64,000 bases of DNA from JASHVB01 sp035486135 (GCA_035486135.1 DATHNI010000077.1:4205-68204); one strand, 5' to 3'; positions 26,324 to 35,455 are shown, counted from the stretch's first letter. Numbers and translations are program-made. The notes: generated by a model from the sequence alone, not told the origin.

Positions 26324-28750
26324 TTAATCCTCGTCGTCCCCGCCGGTCCGCCGCACCAGGACCTCGCGCTTGCCCACGTGGTTGGCCGCACCGACGATCC
26401 CCTCTTTCTCCATTTGCTCGATCAGCTTGGCGGCGCGGTTGTAGCCGATATTCAGGTGGCGCTGGATGAACGACGTGCTCGCTTTCCCCTCGCGAGCCAC
26501 CACCGAAACTGCCTGGTCGTACAGCCCCTTCTCGCCATCTCCCCCGCCGCCATAACCACCCGACAGAGCCTCGCCCCGATCGTCGCCCTCGGCCGGTTCC
26601 GTCACTTCCTCCAGATAGGCCGGCTCCCCCTGCTCGCGCAGGAACTCGACCACTTTCTCCACCTCCTCGTCCGAGACGAACGGCCCATGCACCCGGGTGA
26701 TCCGGCCGCCCCCCTGCATGAACAGCATGTCCCCCATCCCCAGCAATTGTTCTGCGCCTTGCTCTCCCAATATCGTCCGCGAATCGAATTTCGAGATCAC
26801 CTGGAACGAAATCCGGGTGGGAAAGTTGGCCTTGATGGTGCCGGTGATCACGTCCACCGAAGGCCGCTGCGTCGCCATGATCACATGAATGCCCGCCGCT
26901 CGCGCCATCTGCGCCAGCCGCTGCACCGCCTGCTCGATCTCCTTCCCCGCTACCATCATCAGGTCGGCCATCTCATCCACCACCACGACGATCAGAGGCA
27001 GCGGTTCCAGCGCCAGCGGCACCTCCTCGAAGGTCGGGCGGTTGGTGTCGGGATCGAAGCCGGTCTGTACTCGACGGGTCACCACCTCGCCCTTGGCCCG
27101 AGCCTGCACGACGCGGTCGTTGTAGCCGGTCAGGTTGCGCACCCCGAGCTGGCTCATGGCGCGATACCGCCGCTCCATCTCCCGCACGGTCCATTTCAGC
27201 GCGGTGACCGCCTTGGCCGGCTCCGTCACCACGGGGGCCATCAGGTGCGGGATGCTTTCGTAGGTCGACAGCTCCAGCATCTTCGGGTCGATCAGGATCA
27301 GCCGGCACTGGTCGGGCGACAGCCGGTACAGCAGCGACAGGATCATCGCGTTGACCCCCACCGACTTACCCGAGCCGGTGGTGCCCGCAATCATCAGATG
27401 TGGCATGCGCGACAGGTCGGCGACGATGGCGGTGCCGCCGATATCCTTGCCCAAGGCCAGCGCCAGCCGCCCTGGATGCTTGGTCAGCTCCTCGGATGCC
27501 AGGATCTCGGACAGGTAGACGGTTTCCCGCTTGGCGTTCGGCACCTCGATGCCGATGACGTTGCGGCCGGAGACGGTGGCGATGCGCACCGCGGTCACCG
27601 ACAGGCTGCGCGCCACGTCATCCGCCAGCCCGATGACCCGGGCGCTGCGAATGCCGGGGGCAGGTTCCAGCTCGTACAGTGTCACCACCGGGCCGGGGCG
27701 GATCTCCACGATGCTGCCCTGGACGCCGTAATCCGACAGCACGGTCTCCAGCAGCCGGGCGTTGGCTTGCAGCGCCTCCTCCGAGGGACCGGACGTGGCG
27801 CGGGCCGGCGCCGGCTTCAGCAGATCGAGCGGCGGAAAGCGCCAGCCGGCATCGGGCAGCGGCAGGGGCGGCTGGTGCGGCGCGGCCGGCCGAGGACCGG
27901 GGCTGCGGACCGTCCGCACGGATGCCACGGACGCAGGCGCGTCCGGGGAAGGTGGCGCCAGGACAGAGGACGTGGCGCGGGGTTCGGGGCGCACAAAGGT
28001 GCCCGGAGCGGGCGCATCCATGCCCGGCTCCCGCCGCAGGAACTGGCTCAGCGGGCCCGAGCCCATGCCACTGCTCATGCGGTGGGCGCCGCGCCACAGC
28101 ACGCCGGCCGCACCACAACCGCCGGCGTAGGAGTAGCGGGCAGAGAGGCCGGCGAACCGCCCGGCGGCGCGCCACTCGCCCTTGGACAAGCCGAGCGACC
28201 CCAGGGTCAGCAACACGGTCAGCGTCATGCCCACCATCCAGACGGCGACCGCGCCGAACGGACCCAGCACGGCACTGCCGGCGCCCAGGGCGGCGTGGGC
28301 GAGCAGGGAACCGATGGCGCCGCCTGGACCGGCGACGGAGGGCCACGGGATGGCCTTCGGGAGAGTGGCGGCAAGCGCGGCGGCCATCACCGGCAGCGTG
28401 GCAATCGTGGCGGCGAGCCGCCACGCCATGCTGCCCAGACCCCGATGCGAGCCGATCCGCCACGCCCAGGCCAGCAGCACGACCCCCGGCAGCAGGCCCG
28501 CCAGGCCGAAGGCCTGGAGCAGTACGTCTGCCAGGGCCGCGCCCATCGAGCCGGCCAGATTGCTCGGGTGCCGATCGGTGGCGGTATTCAGCGAGGGGTC
28601 GCGCGGGTCGTAACTGACCAGCGCGACCAGCAGGGCGAGACCGAGGATGCCGAGCGCGAGGGCGCTCAGTTCCGCGGTACGGCGGGTCATCAGTGTGCGC
28701 AGCGCGGGGGAAGCGATGCGGCGGGCTTCAGCGGTGCTACGGGCAGCCAT
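26324..28750 (-). CDS. ftsK: DNA translocase FtsK
   Basis: An 808-residue FtsK/SpoIIIE protein. It has four to five N-terminal membrane helices (about residues 25-190), then a Pro/Ala-rich linker. The motor domain has Walker A GTTGSGKSVGVNAM and Walker B LIVVVVDEMADLM. The C-terminal winged-helix gamma domain contains ASTSFIQRHLNIGYNRAAKL. It pumps DNA at the division septum and activates XerCD recombination at dif. The ATG at 28750 (MAARSTAEARR) was selected. The frame stays open upstream only because it runs through the palindromic repeat at 28826-28937. Confidence 0.96.
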   Translation of the reverse strand: MAARSTAEARRIASPALRTLMTRRTAELSALALGILGLALLVALVSYDPRDPSLNTATDRHPSNLAGSMGAALADVLLQAFGLAGLLPGVVLLAWAWRIGSHRGLGSMAWRLAATIATLPVMAAALAATLPKAIPWPSVAGPGGAIGSLLAHAALGAGSAVLGPFGAVAVWMVGMTLTVLLTLGSLGLSKGEWRAAGRFAGLSARYSYAGGCGAAGVLWRGAHRMSSGMGSGPLSQFLRREPGMDAPAPGTFVRPEPRATSSVLAPPSPDAPASVASVRTVRSPGPRPAAPHQPPLPLPDAGWRFPPLDLLKPAPARATSGPSEEALQANARLLETVLSDYGVQGSIVEIRPGPVVTLYELEPAPGIRSARVIGLADDVARSLSVTAVRIATVSGRNVIGIEVPNAKRETVYLSEILASEELTKHPGRLALALGKDIGGTAIVADLSRMPHLMIAGTTGSGKSVGVNAMILSLLYRLSPDQCRLILIDPKMLELSTYESIPHLMAPVVTEPAKAVTALKWTVREMERRYRAMSQLGVRNLTGYNDRVVQARAKGEVVTRRVQTGFDPDTNRPTFEEVPLALEPLPLIVVVVDEMADLMMVAGKEIEQAVQRLAQMARAAGIHVIMATQRPSVDVITGTIKANFPTRISFQVISKFDSRTILGEQGAEQLLGMGDMLFMQGGGRITRVHGPFVSDEEVEKVVEFLREQGEPAYLEEVTEPAEGDDRGEALSGGYGGGGDGEKGLYDQAVSVVAREGKASTSFIQRHLNIGYNRAAKLIEQMEKEGIVGAANHVGKREVLVRRTGGDDED

Positions 28751-28825
28751 GCGATTCGGAACCTCCGGCGCTGGCGCAACTATAGCCTGGAACCTACTGA
28801 CGGATGAAGGAGTTCCAGAACGATT

Positions 28826-28937
28826 ACTCCCCCTCCCCTTGAGGGAGGGGGTTGGGGGGGGGAGGGGTGCGCACACCCCTGGCCGGCGGAGGTACGCACC
28901 CCTCCTCCCAACCCCCTCCCTCAAGGGGAGGGGGAGT
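28826..28937. repeat. Composite palindrome family, copy 2
   Basis: G/C palindrome with left arm ACTCCCCCTCCCCTTGAGGG followed by AGGGGGTTGGGGGGGG. The right arm is its reverse complement, ending AAGGGGAGGGGGAGT. The loop (about 28868-28900) carries GTGCGCACACC and GGTACGCACC, itself a weak inverted repeat. It lies between the crotonase stop and the ftsK start, so it may separate transcription of the two. Confidence 0.88.
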
Positions 28938-28954
28938 ATCGCGTTCGGGTCTGC

Positions 28955-29752
28955 CTATGGCGTGTCGAGCTTGGGCAGCCGGTAGCGGTCCTGCGGGTCG
29001 TCCCAGCCCTTGAACCGCGGCGGCCGCTTCTCCGCGAAGGCGGCGCGCGACTCCATCAGGTCGCTCTTTGCCCCGTGCTCGTGCAACGCCGCGGCCAACC
29101 GCTGCTGGTCTGCCGTCGGGGTGGGACGCATCGCCCGCATCATGGCCACCGTGTTCACCCGCGAGGCCGGCGGCAGGGTCAGCAAATGCTCGGCCATCGC
29201 CATCGCGCTGGGCAGCAGTTCGTCCGGATCGACCAGGCGGTTGAGGAAGCCCAACTCGTGGAACCGCTCGGCGGTAAAGCGGAAGCCCAGCGCCATCTCC
29301 ATCGCGACGGGGAACGGCAGGTTGGCGAGGTGGCCGTGGTTGTAGCCGCCGAGCAACCAGCGCTTGGCTTCGGACACCTCGAAGATGGCGCCGCGGACGG
29401 CGACGCGCAGGTCGGTGCGTTCCACCAGCATGAAGCCGCCGCCCATGGCGAAGCCGTTGACCGCGGCGATGACCGGCTTTTCCAGGGCACCGGACATGAA
29501 GGGGTCTTCGATCGCCGGGCGCCGGCCACCGGGGGCGCCGTTCTGCAGCGATTCCTTCATGTCCTCGCCGGCGCAGAAGGCGCGGCCGGCGCCGGTGAAG
29601 ATGGCGACCTCCAACTCGTTGTCGTGGCGGAACGCGGTCCAGGTCTCGGCCAGGACCGTGCGGAGTTCGTTGCTGAGCGCGTTGAGGCGCTCGGGACGGT
29701 TCATCCGGACGACCAGGATCTGGCCATGGCGTTCGGTTTCGACGACGGGCAT
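28955..29752 (-). CDS. Enoyl-CoA hydratase/isomerase (crotonase) family protein
   Basis: A 265-residue crotonase. It has oxyanion-hole segments FCAGEDMKES (about residues 59-68) and NGFAMGGGFML (about 99-109). The expected catalytic glutamate region follows as VERTDLRVA. Members hydrate enoyl-CoA or catalyse related reactions on acyl-CoA thioesters. The substrate cannot be deduced. ATG at 29752, about 10 bases downstream of AGGAG on this strand. It stands alone between the palindrome at its 3' end and the HEPN pair transcribed the other way. Confidence 0.88.
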   Translation of the reverse strand: MPVVETERHGQILVVRMNRPERLNALSNELRTVLAETWTAFRHDNELEVAIFTGAGRAFCAGEDMKESLQNGAPGGRRPAIEDPFMSGALEKPVIAAVNGFAMGGGFMLVERTDLRVAVRGAIFEVSEAKRWLLGGYNHGHLANLPFPVAMEMALGFRFTAERFHELGFLNRLVDPDELLPSAMAMAEHLLTLPPASRVNTVAMMRAMRPTPTADQQRLAAALHEHGAKSDLMESRAAFAEKRPPRFKGWDDPQDRYRLPKLDTP

Positions 29753-29863
29753 GCGGTGGTCTCCTGTAGCGGACGGCAGAAACTAGCAGGCGGGAACCGT
29801 CGGGCAAACGCCGGCTGGCGATCGCGCGTTGACGCTGGGGTCGGGGGTGACCACATTGCGTTC

Positions 29864-30160
29864 ATGGCACAACTGGCGGACAGCGAACTGACAGAACTTG
29901 GGCGGGACGTGGCACGCCAGCTTGTCGGTGCCGACACGGTCAAGGCGGTAGAGGTCAAAGCCGGTTTCGATTCCTCCGATGAGCCAGCCTACCACTTCTG
30001 GTTCCGGTGGGATCAGGATCCGGACTGGCAGCTCATGGGTCTGATGCGTATGCGGCTCGGGCAGAAGCTTCGAGACGAACTGATGGCCCGGGGCGATGAA
30101 GGCTATCCGTACATCCATATCCTGACTCCCCAGGACTGGGAGAAGCGCGCGGGTGCCTGA
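29864..30160 (+). CDS. Small acidic protein, partner of downstream HEPN protein
   Basis: A 98-residue protein. It has an N-terminal helix (LADSELTELGRDVARQLV) and a beta-rich middle with an acidic loop (VKAGFDSSDEPAYHFWFRW). A C-terminal helix-strand reads KLRDELMARGDEGYPYIHI. The ATG at 29864 follows a weakly purine-rich stretch. Its last 8 bp overlap the GTG start of the HEPN gene, indicating coupled translation. I recall small proteins of this shape upstream of HEPN genes in other bacteria, but no family name. Toxin-antitoxin partnership is inference. It lacks the GSxxxG motif of MNT nucleotidyltransferases. Confidence 0.65.
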   Translation: MAQLADSELTELGRDVARQLVGADTVKAVEVKAGFDSSDEPAYHFWFRWDQDPDWQLMGLMRMRLGQKLRDELMARGDEGYPYIHILTPQDWEKRAGA

Positions 30161-30659
30161 TCCGGCGGAGTTGCTCGCTGTCGCGCGTTTGCTTGCAGAA
30201 GGCGGTACGGAAATGCCGCCGTCGGACGCGCAGCTTCGCCGTGCGGTTTCATCGGCCTATTACGCAATGTTCCATACGGTGGTGCGTGCCGGTGCCCAAC
30301 GATTCATGGGACCCGGGAATGAAGCTTGTCCAGGCTATAACCTGATCTACCGTGGCTTCACGCATTCACGCCTCAAAGACGTTTGCAAGCGGTTGGATGT
30401 GGCGCGGCTTGCACCAAGACTGCAGGAACAGCTCGGCAGGCAATCGGTCGGTCAGGACATGCGGAACTTCGCTTCCGGCTTTGTTGCGTTGCAGGAATTG
30501 CGCGAATTGGCTGACTATGACTCGCGGGCCGTGCTCGGGCAGTCCGACGCGATCGGCTCGGTGGAGACTGCCGATCTTGCCGTGCAGGCTTTCGCTCGCA
30601 CCGCACCCGAGGTGCAGGCGGACGTGCTGGCGCTGATGCTAGTGAGCAGCCGCGGCTGA
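30153..30659 (+). CDS. HEPN-domain protein
   Basis: A 168-residue all-helical protein. LRRAVSSAYYAMFHTVV at residues 28-44 and LQELRELADYDSR at about 114-126 match the paired-helix signature of UPF0332/HEPN proteins (AYYAMFH and ADYD). Many HEPN proteins are RNases of toxin-antitoxin or defence modules. The canonical R-x4-6-H catalytic motif is not obvious here, so activity is unproven. The GTG start at 30153 overlaps the upstream small gene by 8 bp. Confidence 0.75.
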   Translation: MPDPAELLAVARLLAEGGTEMPPSDAQLRRAVSSAYYAMFHTVVRAGAQRFMGPGNEACPGYNLIYRGFTHSRLKDVCKRLDVARLAPRLQEQLGRQSVGQDMRNFASGFVALQELRELADYDSRAVLGQSDAIGSVETADLAVQAFARTAPEVQADVLALMLVSSRG

Positions 30660-30738
30660 GCCCATCGCGACCTGGCGCTTCGCACAACGCCATGCGCGCC
30701 ATAAGCTCCACGCCGTGGCGACGGAGGAACGCGGGGCG

Positions 30739-31932
30739 ATGACCTCGATCGAGCTATGGAATCATTGCGAGAACCCCTATCCATTCGTGCCGGCCGAGGT
30801 GCTGGACGCGGCGCCCGCGGTGCGCGCCAGCCTGCCCAACCGCTACTGCGATCCGGAGATCGCGGCACGGCTGTATGACGAGGTATTCGACGAATACCGC
30901 CTGTGTGACGAACTCGGCCTGCACATCGTCACCAACGAACATCATTCCGGTATCAACAACCTCTGGGCCGCGAGTCCGGTGATCACCGGCATCGTCGCGC
31001 GCATGACGCAGAAGGTGCGCATCCTCTCGCTCGGCACGCTGGTCACCGTGCGGCCCGACCCGGTGCGCGTGGCGACCGAATACGCGACGATCGACGTGCT
31101 GAGCCGCGGCCGGCTCGATATCGGCTTCGTCAAGTCGGGCGCTACCGAGATGGTCTCCGGCGACGCCAACCCGATGCGCATCCGCGAGCGCGAATGGGAA
31201 GCGATCGACCTGATCGAGAAGACGCTGACCAGCCATGACGGGCCGTTCAGTTGGGAAGGCAAATTCTTCAGTCACGCCCATGTGAATATCTGGCCGCGGC
31301 CGTGGCAGCAGCCGCGGCCGGAGTTCTGGGCGGCGACCAGCGACCTGCCGACCTGCGCTGAACTCGGACGCCGCAATATGGTCAACACGCTGTTGTTCGG
31401 CGGCTACACGCGCACGAAGCAGGCCTACGACACCTACAAGCAGGCGCGTGCCGAGGCGGGGATGCGGCCGCCCGGCGAGGACCGATTTTCCTACATGGCG
31501 TTCTGCTATGTCGGCGACACCGACGAGGAAGCGCTGCGGGTTGGACAGAAGATCCCCTGGTTCCTCACCGTCAGTATGAAAAGCCAGCCGCAGATGTCGA
31601 AGTTTCAGCCCGGGCAGATTGCGCCAGAGATGGCACCGGCGGCGTGGCGCGGCGGGGCCTCGAAGCGGCCCACCGATCTCAGCGTGCCGGCGCTGATCGC
31701 GCAGGGCCAGATGTTCGCCGGCAACCCGGACACGGTGGTGCGGCAGATCAAGGAGTTCCGCCGCCGTGTGGGCGGTGTCGGCCGCATCATCATGATGACG
31801 CGCCAGGGCCTGGTGACGCACGCCGAGGCGAAAAAGAGTTTTACGCTGGTCGCGCGCGAGGTGCTGCCGCAACTGCAGGCTCTGGAACCGATCGAGGAGG
31901 TCGAGCCGGCTACGCTCGGTATTGGCGCGTGA
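30739..31932 (+). CDS. LLM-class flavin-dependent oxidoreductase (luciferase-like monooxygenase)
   Basis: A 397-residue bacterial luciferase-like protein. Features are HIVTNEHHSGINNLW, VRILSLGTLVTVRPDPVRVA and EYATIDVLSRGRLDIGF, typical of the F420/FMN TIM-barrel monooxygenases that use reduced flavin from a separate reductase. The ATG at 30739 was chosen because GGAGGAAC lies eight bases upstream. A GTG eight codons earlier is in frame but follows no such site. An alpha/beta hydrolase and a small gene follow with short gaps, probably one operon. The substrate is unknown. Confidence 0.88.
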   Translation: MTSIELWNHCENPYPFVPAEVLDAAPAVRASLPNRYCDPEIAARLYDEVFDEYRLCDELGLHIVTNEHHSGINNLWAASPVITGIVARMTQKVRILSLGTLVTVRPDPVRVATEYATIDVLSRGRLDIGFVKSGATEMVSGDANPMRIREREWEAIDLIEKTLTSHDGPFSWEGKFFSHAHVNIWPRPWQQPRPEFWAATSDLPTCAELGRRNMVNTLLFGGYTRTKQAYDTYKQARAEAGMRPPGEDRFSYMAFCYVGDTDEEALRVGQKIPWFLTVSMKSQPQMSKFQPGQIAPEMAPAAWRGGASKRPTDLSVPALIAQGQMFAGNPDTVVRQIKEFRRRVGGVGRIIMMTRQGLVTHAEAKKSFTLVAREVLPQLQALEPIEEVEPATLGIGA

Positions 31933-31981
31933 TGCGGCAGGCGCGTTGCGGCATCGCGATGGCATGGCCGGGAGCGACGTC

Positions 31982-32779
31982 ATGACGACGATGCGGGCCG
32001 GCGCGCTGGAGTTGGAAATGCTGCGCCGGGGCGAGGGGCGGGCGATCCTGCTGATCCATGGGGTCAACCCGATCAGTCCTCGCGCGTCGTTCGTCGATCG
32101 GCTGGCACGATACGGGGAGGTCATCGCGCCGTCGCATCCTGGCTTCGGCGCTTCGCCGCGGCCGGCTGATTTCGATACGATGTATGATCTCGTCAATCTG
32201 TACCACGATGTGCTGGATGCGATTCCCGCGCCGGCCGTCAGCGTCGTCGGCTTCGGCTTTGGCGGCTGGATCGCAGCCGAGCTTGCGGTCGCCGGGGCTC
32301 GGAAAATCGACCGGCTGGTGCTGGTGGATGCCGTCGGCATCAAGGTCAGCGGGCGAGAGACGCGCGACATTGTGCACTTCTTCAACACCGACCCAGCGGA
32401 GCTGAACCGGTGCGCCTGGCATGATCCAGCGCGCCGGCCGGAGGGGGTGTACGGATTGGGCTGGCAGGCGACGATCAGCGATGCGATGAGCGATGCGGAG
32501 ATGGTGTCGCTGGCGCGGAACTGGGATTCGCTCTGCGTGTATGGCTGGAAGCCGCACATGTTCAATCCGCAGCTTGGCACCTGGCTGCGCCGGATCGCGC
32601 TGCCGGCGCTGGTGCTGTGGGGCGCGTCCGATCGCATCGTAACTCCGGAGTACGGCCTCGCTTATGCGAAGCGGATTCCCGGCGCGACATTCCAGGTGAT
32701 CGCGGCGGCGGGGCACCACCCGGAGTTGGAGCAAGCGGAAGCGTTCGTGGACCATGTCGTTGCGTTCATCGGCGGGTGA
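31982..32779 (+). CDS. Alpha/beta-hydrolase fold protein lacking the nucleophile serine
   Basis: A 265-residue alpha/beta hydrolase. The oxyanion region LLIHGVNP, acid region WGASDRIVTPEYG and histidine segment AGHHPELEQ are present. The nucleophile elbow reads VVGFGFGGW, with Gly at about residue 92 where Ser/Asp/Cys is expected. A classical hydrolase mechanism is therefore unlikely. Such proteins can act as cofactor-free dioxygenases, lyases or binding subunits. ATG at 31982 with GGGAG about 8 bases upstream. It lies 49 bp after the LLM monooxygenase stop, suggesting a shared pathway. Confidence 0.85.
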   Translation: MTTMRAGALELEMLRRGEGRAILLIHGVNPISPRASFVDRLARYGEVIAPSHPGFGASPRPADFDTMYDLVNLYHDVLDAIPAPAVSVVGFGFGGWIAAELAVAGARKIDRLVLVDAVGIKVSGRETRDIVHFFNTDPAELNRCAWHDPARRPEGVYGLGWQATISDAMSDAEMVSLARNWDSLCVYGWKPHMFNPQLGTWLRRIALPALVLWGASDRIVTPEYGLAYAKRIPGATFQVIAAAGHHPELEQAEAFVDHVVAFIGG

Positions 32780-32793
32780 GGTTGGCGTAAGGC

Positions 32794-33141
32794 ATGATGA
32801 TGTTCCTGATAAGGAATGACGGCAGGCGGCCCGAGGGGTTGGAGGTAAAGCTACGGCGGCGCACGCCAGCGCTCGTGGCGCGCGGCGCCGATCTGGTGGA
32901 CTGGTTCTGCCTGGGCGATCCCGAGGCGGCACGCAACGCAGGACACAGTGTGGTGATGCTGCACGACGGCTGGTATGCCGACGACGCGGGCGGGGGCGTC
33001 ACGGTCTTCGGTCCGTATTGGGAAATCCGCGACACGCCGTTCACAGTACGGGAGGCTGCGCCGGACCCGGCCTCCGCAGCACGCCACGACGACCAGGTGG
33101 CGGAAATCGTCAATGTTCGCAAGGCGATTTTCGGCGCGTGA
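32794..33141 (+). CDS. Conserved-looking hypothetical protein (115 aa)
   Basis: A 115-residue soluble protein of mixed alpha/beta composition, with several acidic patches and no signal or membrane segment. It starts 14 bp after the hydrolase stop, with AAGG just upstream of ATG 32794. The codon pattern and tight spacing support a real gene in the LLM-hydrolase operon. No domain is recognised. Nothing indicates frameshift or truncation. Confidence 0.6.
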   Translation: MMMFLIRNDGRRPEGLEVKLRRRTPALVARGADLVDWFCLGDPEAARNAGHSVVMLHDGWYADDAGGGVTVFGPYWEIRDTPFTVREAAPDPASAARHDDQVAEIVNVRKAIFGA

Positions 33142-33232
33142 CACCGGCCGGGCCTCCCACCGCCAGGACGCGGGAGGCGGGCACCATCGCCTGGTTTTTC
33201 TTTGTCGCTGTGCTCCTAACAAGAAACAAGGT

Positions 33233-33348
33233 TCTCCCCCTCCCCTTGAGGGAGGCGGAGCCTCTCAGCACGACGCCCTCCGCAGTTTCGTTCGGGGTGG
33301 GTTCGCCGCTGCTGGCCGGTGGCCAACTCGTAATGACACGTGCGGCAT
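33233..33348. repeat. Composite palindromic repeat, inverted copy 4 with half palindrome
   Basis: Starts with TCTCCCCCTCCCCTTGAGGG and continues to an about 65-bp unit. That unit is the reverse complement of the one at 13246-13310: it ends GGCCAACTCGTAATGACACG, matching CGTGTCATTGCGAGTTG... there. Only one half of the G/C palindrome is present. The flank TGCTCCTAACAA occurs next to both copies. It occupies part of the 411-bp gap before the lipoprotein gene. The remainder of the gap (33349-33552) shows no gene. Confidence 0.75.
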
Positions 33349-33552
33349 GACAGATGCCGGCCCGCATATTCAGTCACGCCGAAAATGATCGAGACGATCA
33401 CAAACCGCGCACTGGCCGGCTTCCGGCGCGCCACTCGCCTTGTGACCTGTTCGGGCAAGCCTATTTCCGATGCGAACATTGCTGCATGGTGCGGCAAGCT
33501 TGAGGGACGATCGGCCCCGTCTTCGAGACGGGCGTGAGATCGCCGTAGGACA

Positions 33553-33921
33553 ATGGCAACCAACAGAATTGCGTCCATCGGTCGGTGGGCGGTGATCGCC
33601 GCCTTGCTGGCGCTGACGGGATGCGCCGCTTACTCAGACGAACCGGCGGGTTATGCAGCGGGATATTACGACGCCCCGATCGATAGCGGTTGGTACGGCT
33701 ACGATGGTTTTGGCATCGGCGGCTGGGGTTATTCGTACGGTCACGATTGGGGGCACGACGGCTGGGATTTCCACCATCAAGTGGGGCTACACGATGGCGC
33801 CGGGTACCCGCATGTCGCATGGCACGGAGGGCCCGGTGACCTGCATGGCCCTATCGGTGGCATGCATGCCGGGTTCGCCCATATCGGCATGGCCGGTCAT
33901 GTCGGGGGCGCGCGCGGCTGA
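33553..33921 (+). CDS. Small Gly/His/Tyr-rich lipoprotein
   Basis: A 122-residue lipoprotein. It has signal sequence MATNRIASIGRWAVIAALLA and lipobox ALTGC (Cys near residue 24). The mature part is dominated by Gly, His, Tyr, Asp and Trp (for example GYSYGHDWGHDGWDFHHQ), a composition that could bind metal or coat a surface. No family is recognised. Low complexity makes annotation uncertain, but the signal peptide is convincing. ATG at 33553, weak ribosome-binding site. Confidence 0.6.
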   Translation: MATNRIASIGRWAVIAALLALTGCAAYSDEPAGYAAGYYDAPIDSGWYGYDGFGIGGWGYSYGHDWGHDGWDFHHQVGLHDGAGYPHVAWHGGPGDLHGPIGGMHAGFAHIGMAGHVGGARG

Positions 33922-34384
33922 GGTGAACCGCGGATGGCGCGCGGCGGCGAATGCGAGGGGGTCGTCGGTCGTCCCGAGATCGGACCGAACGAGGTTCGCC
34001 GGCCATCTCGTCGGTCCGCCGCAATTTTTGAAACAATCCGCGCTCGGCCCCAGCGCCCAGCGTCTGCACCGATCGGCGCGTTCCCGGTTCGTGCTTCCGC
34101 AGGATTGTCGTAGCCGTCCGGCAACATCGCCTGTTCCGTGAATAGCGGCTGGGCCCGCCGGCCCTGCAGGCATGAGTGCGGCATCCATCAGCATGTGGTT
34201 GCGCACAGGCACGGCGATCGCGGCCGAAGCTCCATTTCCGCACGGTTGGTGCCGGGTCACGCCGGCCTTGGACAAAGCGTGCAAGGCTTGCCAAGCTGCC
34301 GGATAAGGACGGACGCAACCGGGCGATTGCGTGCGCCTCCGACCAGGCGTGACGACGCGAAGCAGCCATCAGGGGAGCGATTTC
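33922..34384. other. 463-bp interval without a convincing gene
   Basis: No coding region can be supported with confidence. A 44-codon frame at 34172-34306 starts ATG and contains DKACKACQAAG, a CxxC pair without the His expected for a haem site. It could be a tiny gene or chance. Just before 34385, GGGGAG provides the ribosome-binding site of the Asp-box protein. Confidence 0.6.
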
Positions 34385-35434
34385 ATGACCACCGGCGGAA
34401 ACAGCGACCATCAATCATACATCTACCTGGGGTTGGCCGGTGAAACCGGGCGCGGCCGGGTGGTGCAGTCCGGCCTCTATCGCATGGCCGACGGTGGTGA
34501 CGGTTGGGAGGCACTGCATCTCGGCCTGCCCGAAGCCCCCGCGGTGCGCGCCCTCGCCGTGCATCCGCTGCACGCCGAGATCGTCTATGCCGGCACGCAA
34601 GCCGGTCCGTATCGCAGCGACGACCATGGCGCGCACTGGGAAAAGGTCAACCTGCCCGACCATGGCCTGCCGGTCTGGTCGTTCCTGTTCCATCCCTACG
34701 ATCCCGACGTGATGTTCGTCGGCTATGAGAATTGCGAGATCTATCGCAGCGACGACGGCGGCGAACGCTGGCTCCGCCTGCCGGTAAGTGTGCGCTTCCC
34801 CGACATCACCACGGCGCCGGGCTCCAATCCGGCCAAGCGTGTGCTGATGCTGGATGCCAGCGTCAACGAGCCCGACCATCTCTACGCCGCGATCGAGGTC
34901 GGCGGCACCATCCGCTCCATCGATGGCGGCGAGCATTGGGAAAACCTGAGCCACGGTCAGTATGTGAACGACGACGCGGTGGACATGCACGGCGTGCTGG
35001 CCAGCCGCTGGCGGCCCGGCACGGTGTACGGCATCGGTCGCGCGGGCATGTTCCACAGCGCCGACGGCGGCGATCACTGGCGGCACGTGGCACTGGAGCC
35101 GATGAACCCCAAGGGCCAGATCTACTGCCGCGACATCCAAGAGGTGCCGGGCAACCCGCGCAAGCTGTTCGTAGCGGCGGGCGCGAATTTCCAAAGCGAC
35201 GCCGGCGCGCTGCTGTACAGCGGTGACGGCGGCGACACCTGGTCCCGCGTGGACATGGGCGTCCAGCCACCGCACACCTTGTTCAAGCTCGCATTCGACG
35301 AGCATCGCCCCGCGCTGATGTCGTGTGCCTCCAATGGCGGCGAGGTTTATGACAGCCATGACGGCGGCGAGACCTGGTCGGCGCTGCCATCACCGCCGGG
35401 CGGCACGCAGATCTACGCCCTGGCCCGCGGCTGA
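34385..35434 (+). CDS. Asp-box (BNR) beta-propeller protein
   Basis: A 349-residue protein without signal peptide. It has six Asp-box-like motifs of the form S-x-D-x-G-x-x-W: SDDHGAHWEKV, SDDGGERWLRL, SIDGGEHWENL, SADGGDHWRHV, SGDGGDTWSRV and SHDGGETWSAL. The spacing suits a six- or seven-bladed propeller, as in sialidase-like/BNR and Ycf48-type proteins. Sialidase activity cannot be assumed, because the arginine triad is not evident. ATG 34385 has GGGGAG about eight bases upstream. The acyl-CoA dehydrogenase starts 21 bp downstream. Confidence 0.8.
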   Translation: MTTGGNSDHQSYIYLGLAGETGRGRVVQSGLYRMADGGDGWEALHLGLPEAPAVRALAVHPLHAEIVYAGTQAGPYRSDDHGAHWEKVNLPDHGLPVWSFLFHPYDPDVMFVGYENCEIYRSDDGGERWLRLPVSVRFPDITTAPGSNPAKRVLMLDASVNEPDHLYAAIEVGGTIRSIDGGEHWENLSHGQYVNDDAVDMHGVLASRWRPGTVYGIGRAGMFHSADGGDHWRHVALEPMNPKGQIYCRDIQEVPGNPRKLFVAAGANFQSDAGALLYSGDGGDTWSRVDMGVQPPHTLFKLAFDEHRPALMSCASNGGEVYDSHDGGETWSALPSPPGGTQIYALARG

Positions 35435-35455
35435 TCTGGGCCGCGGGCCCGGCGC

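Noticed and set aside
26231..28807. 858-codon plus-strand open frame
   Set aside because: Antisense to ftsK, low-complexity His/Arg/Gln-rich translation, no recognisable domain.
34172..34306. 44-codon frame with a CKACQ motif
   Set aside because: A haem site would need CxxCH. No ribosome-binding site or homology, so not called as a gene.
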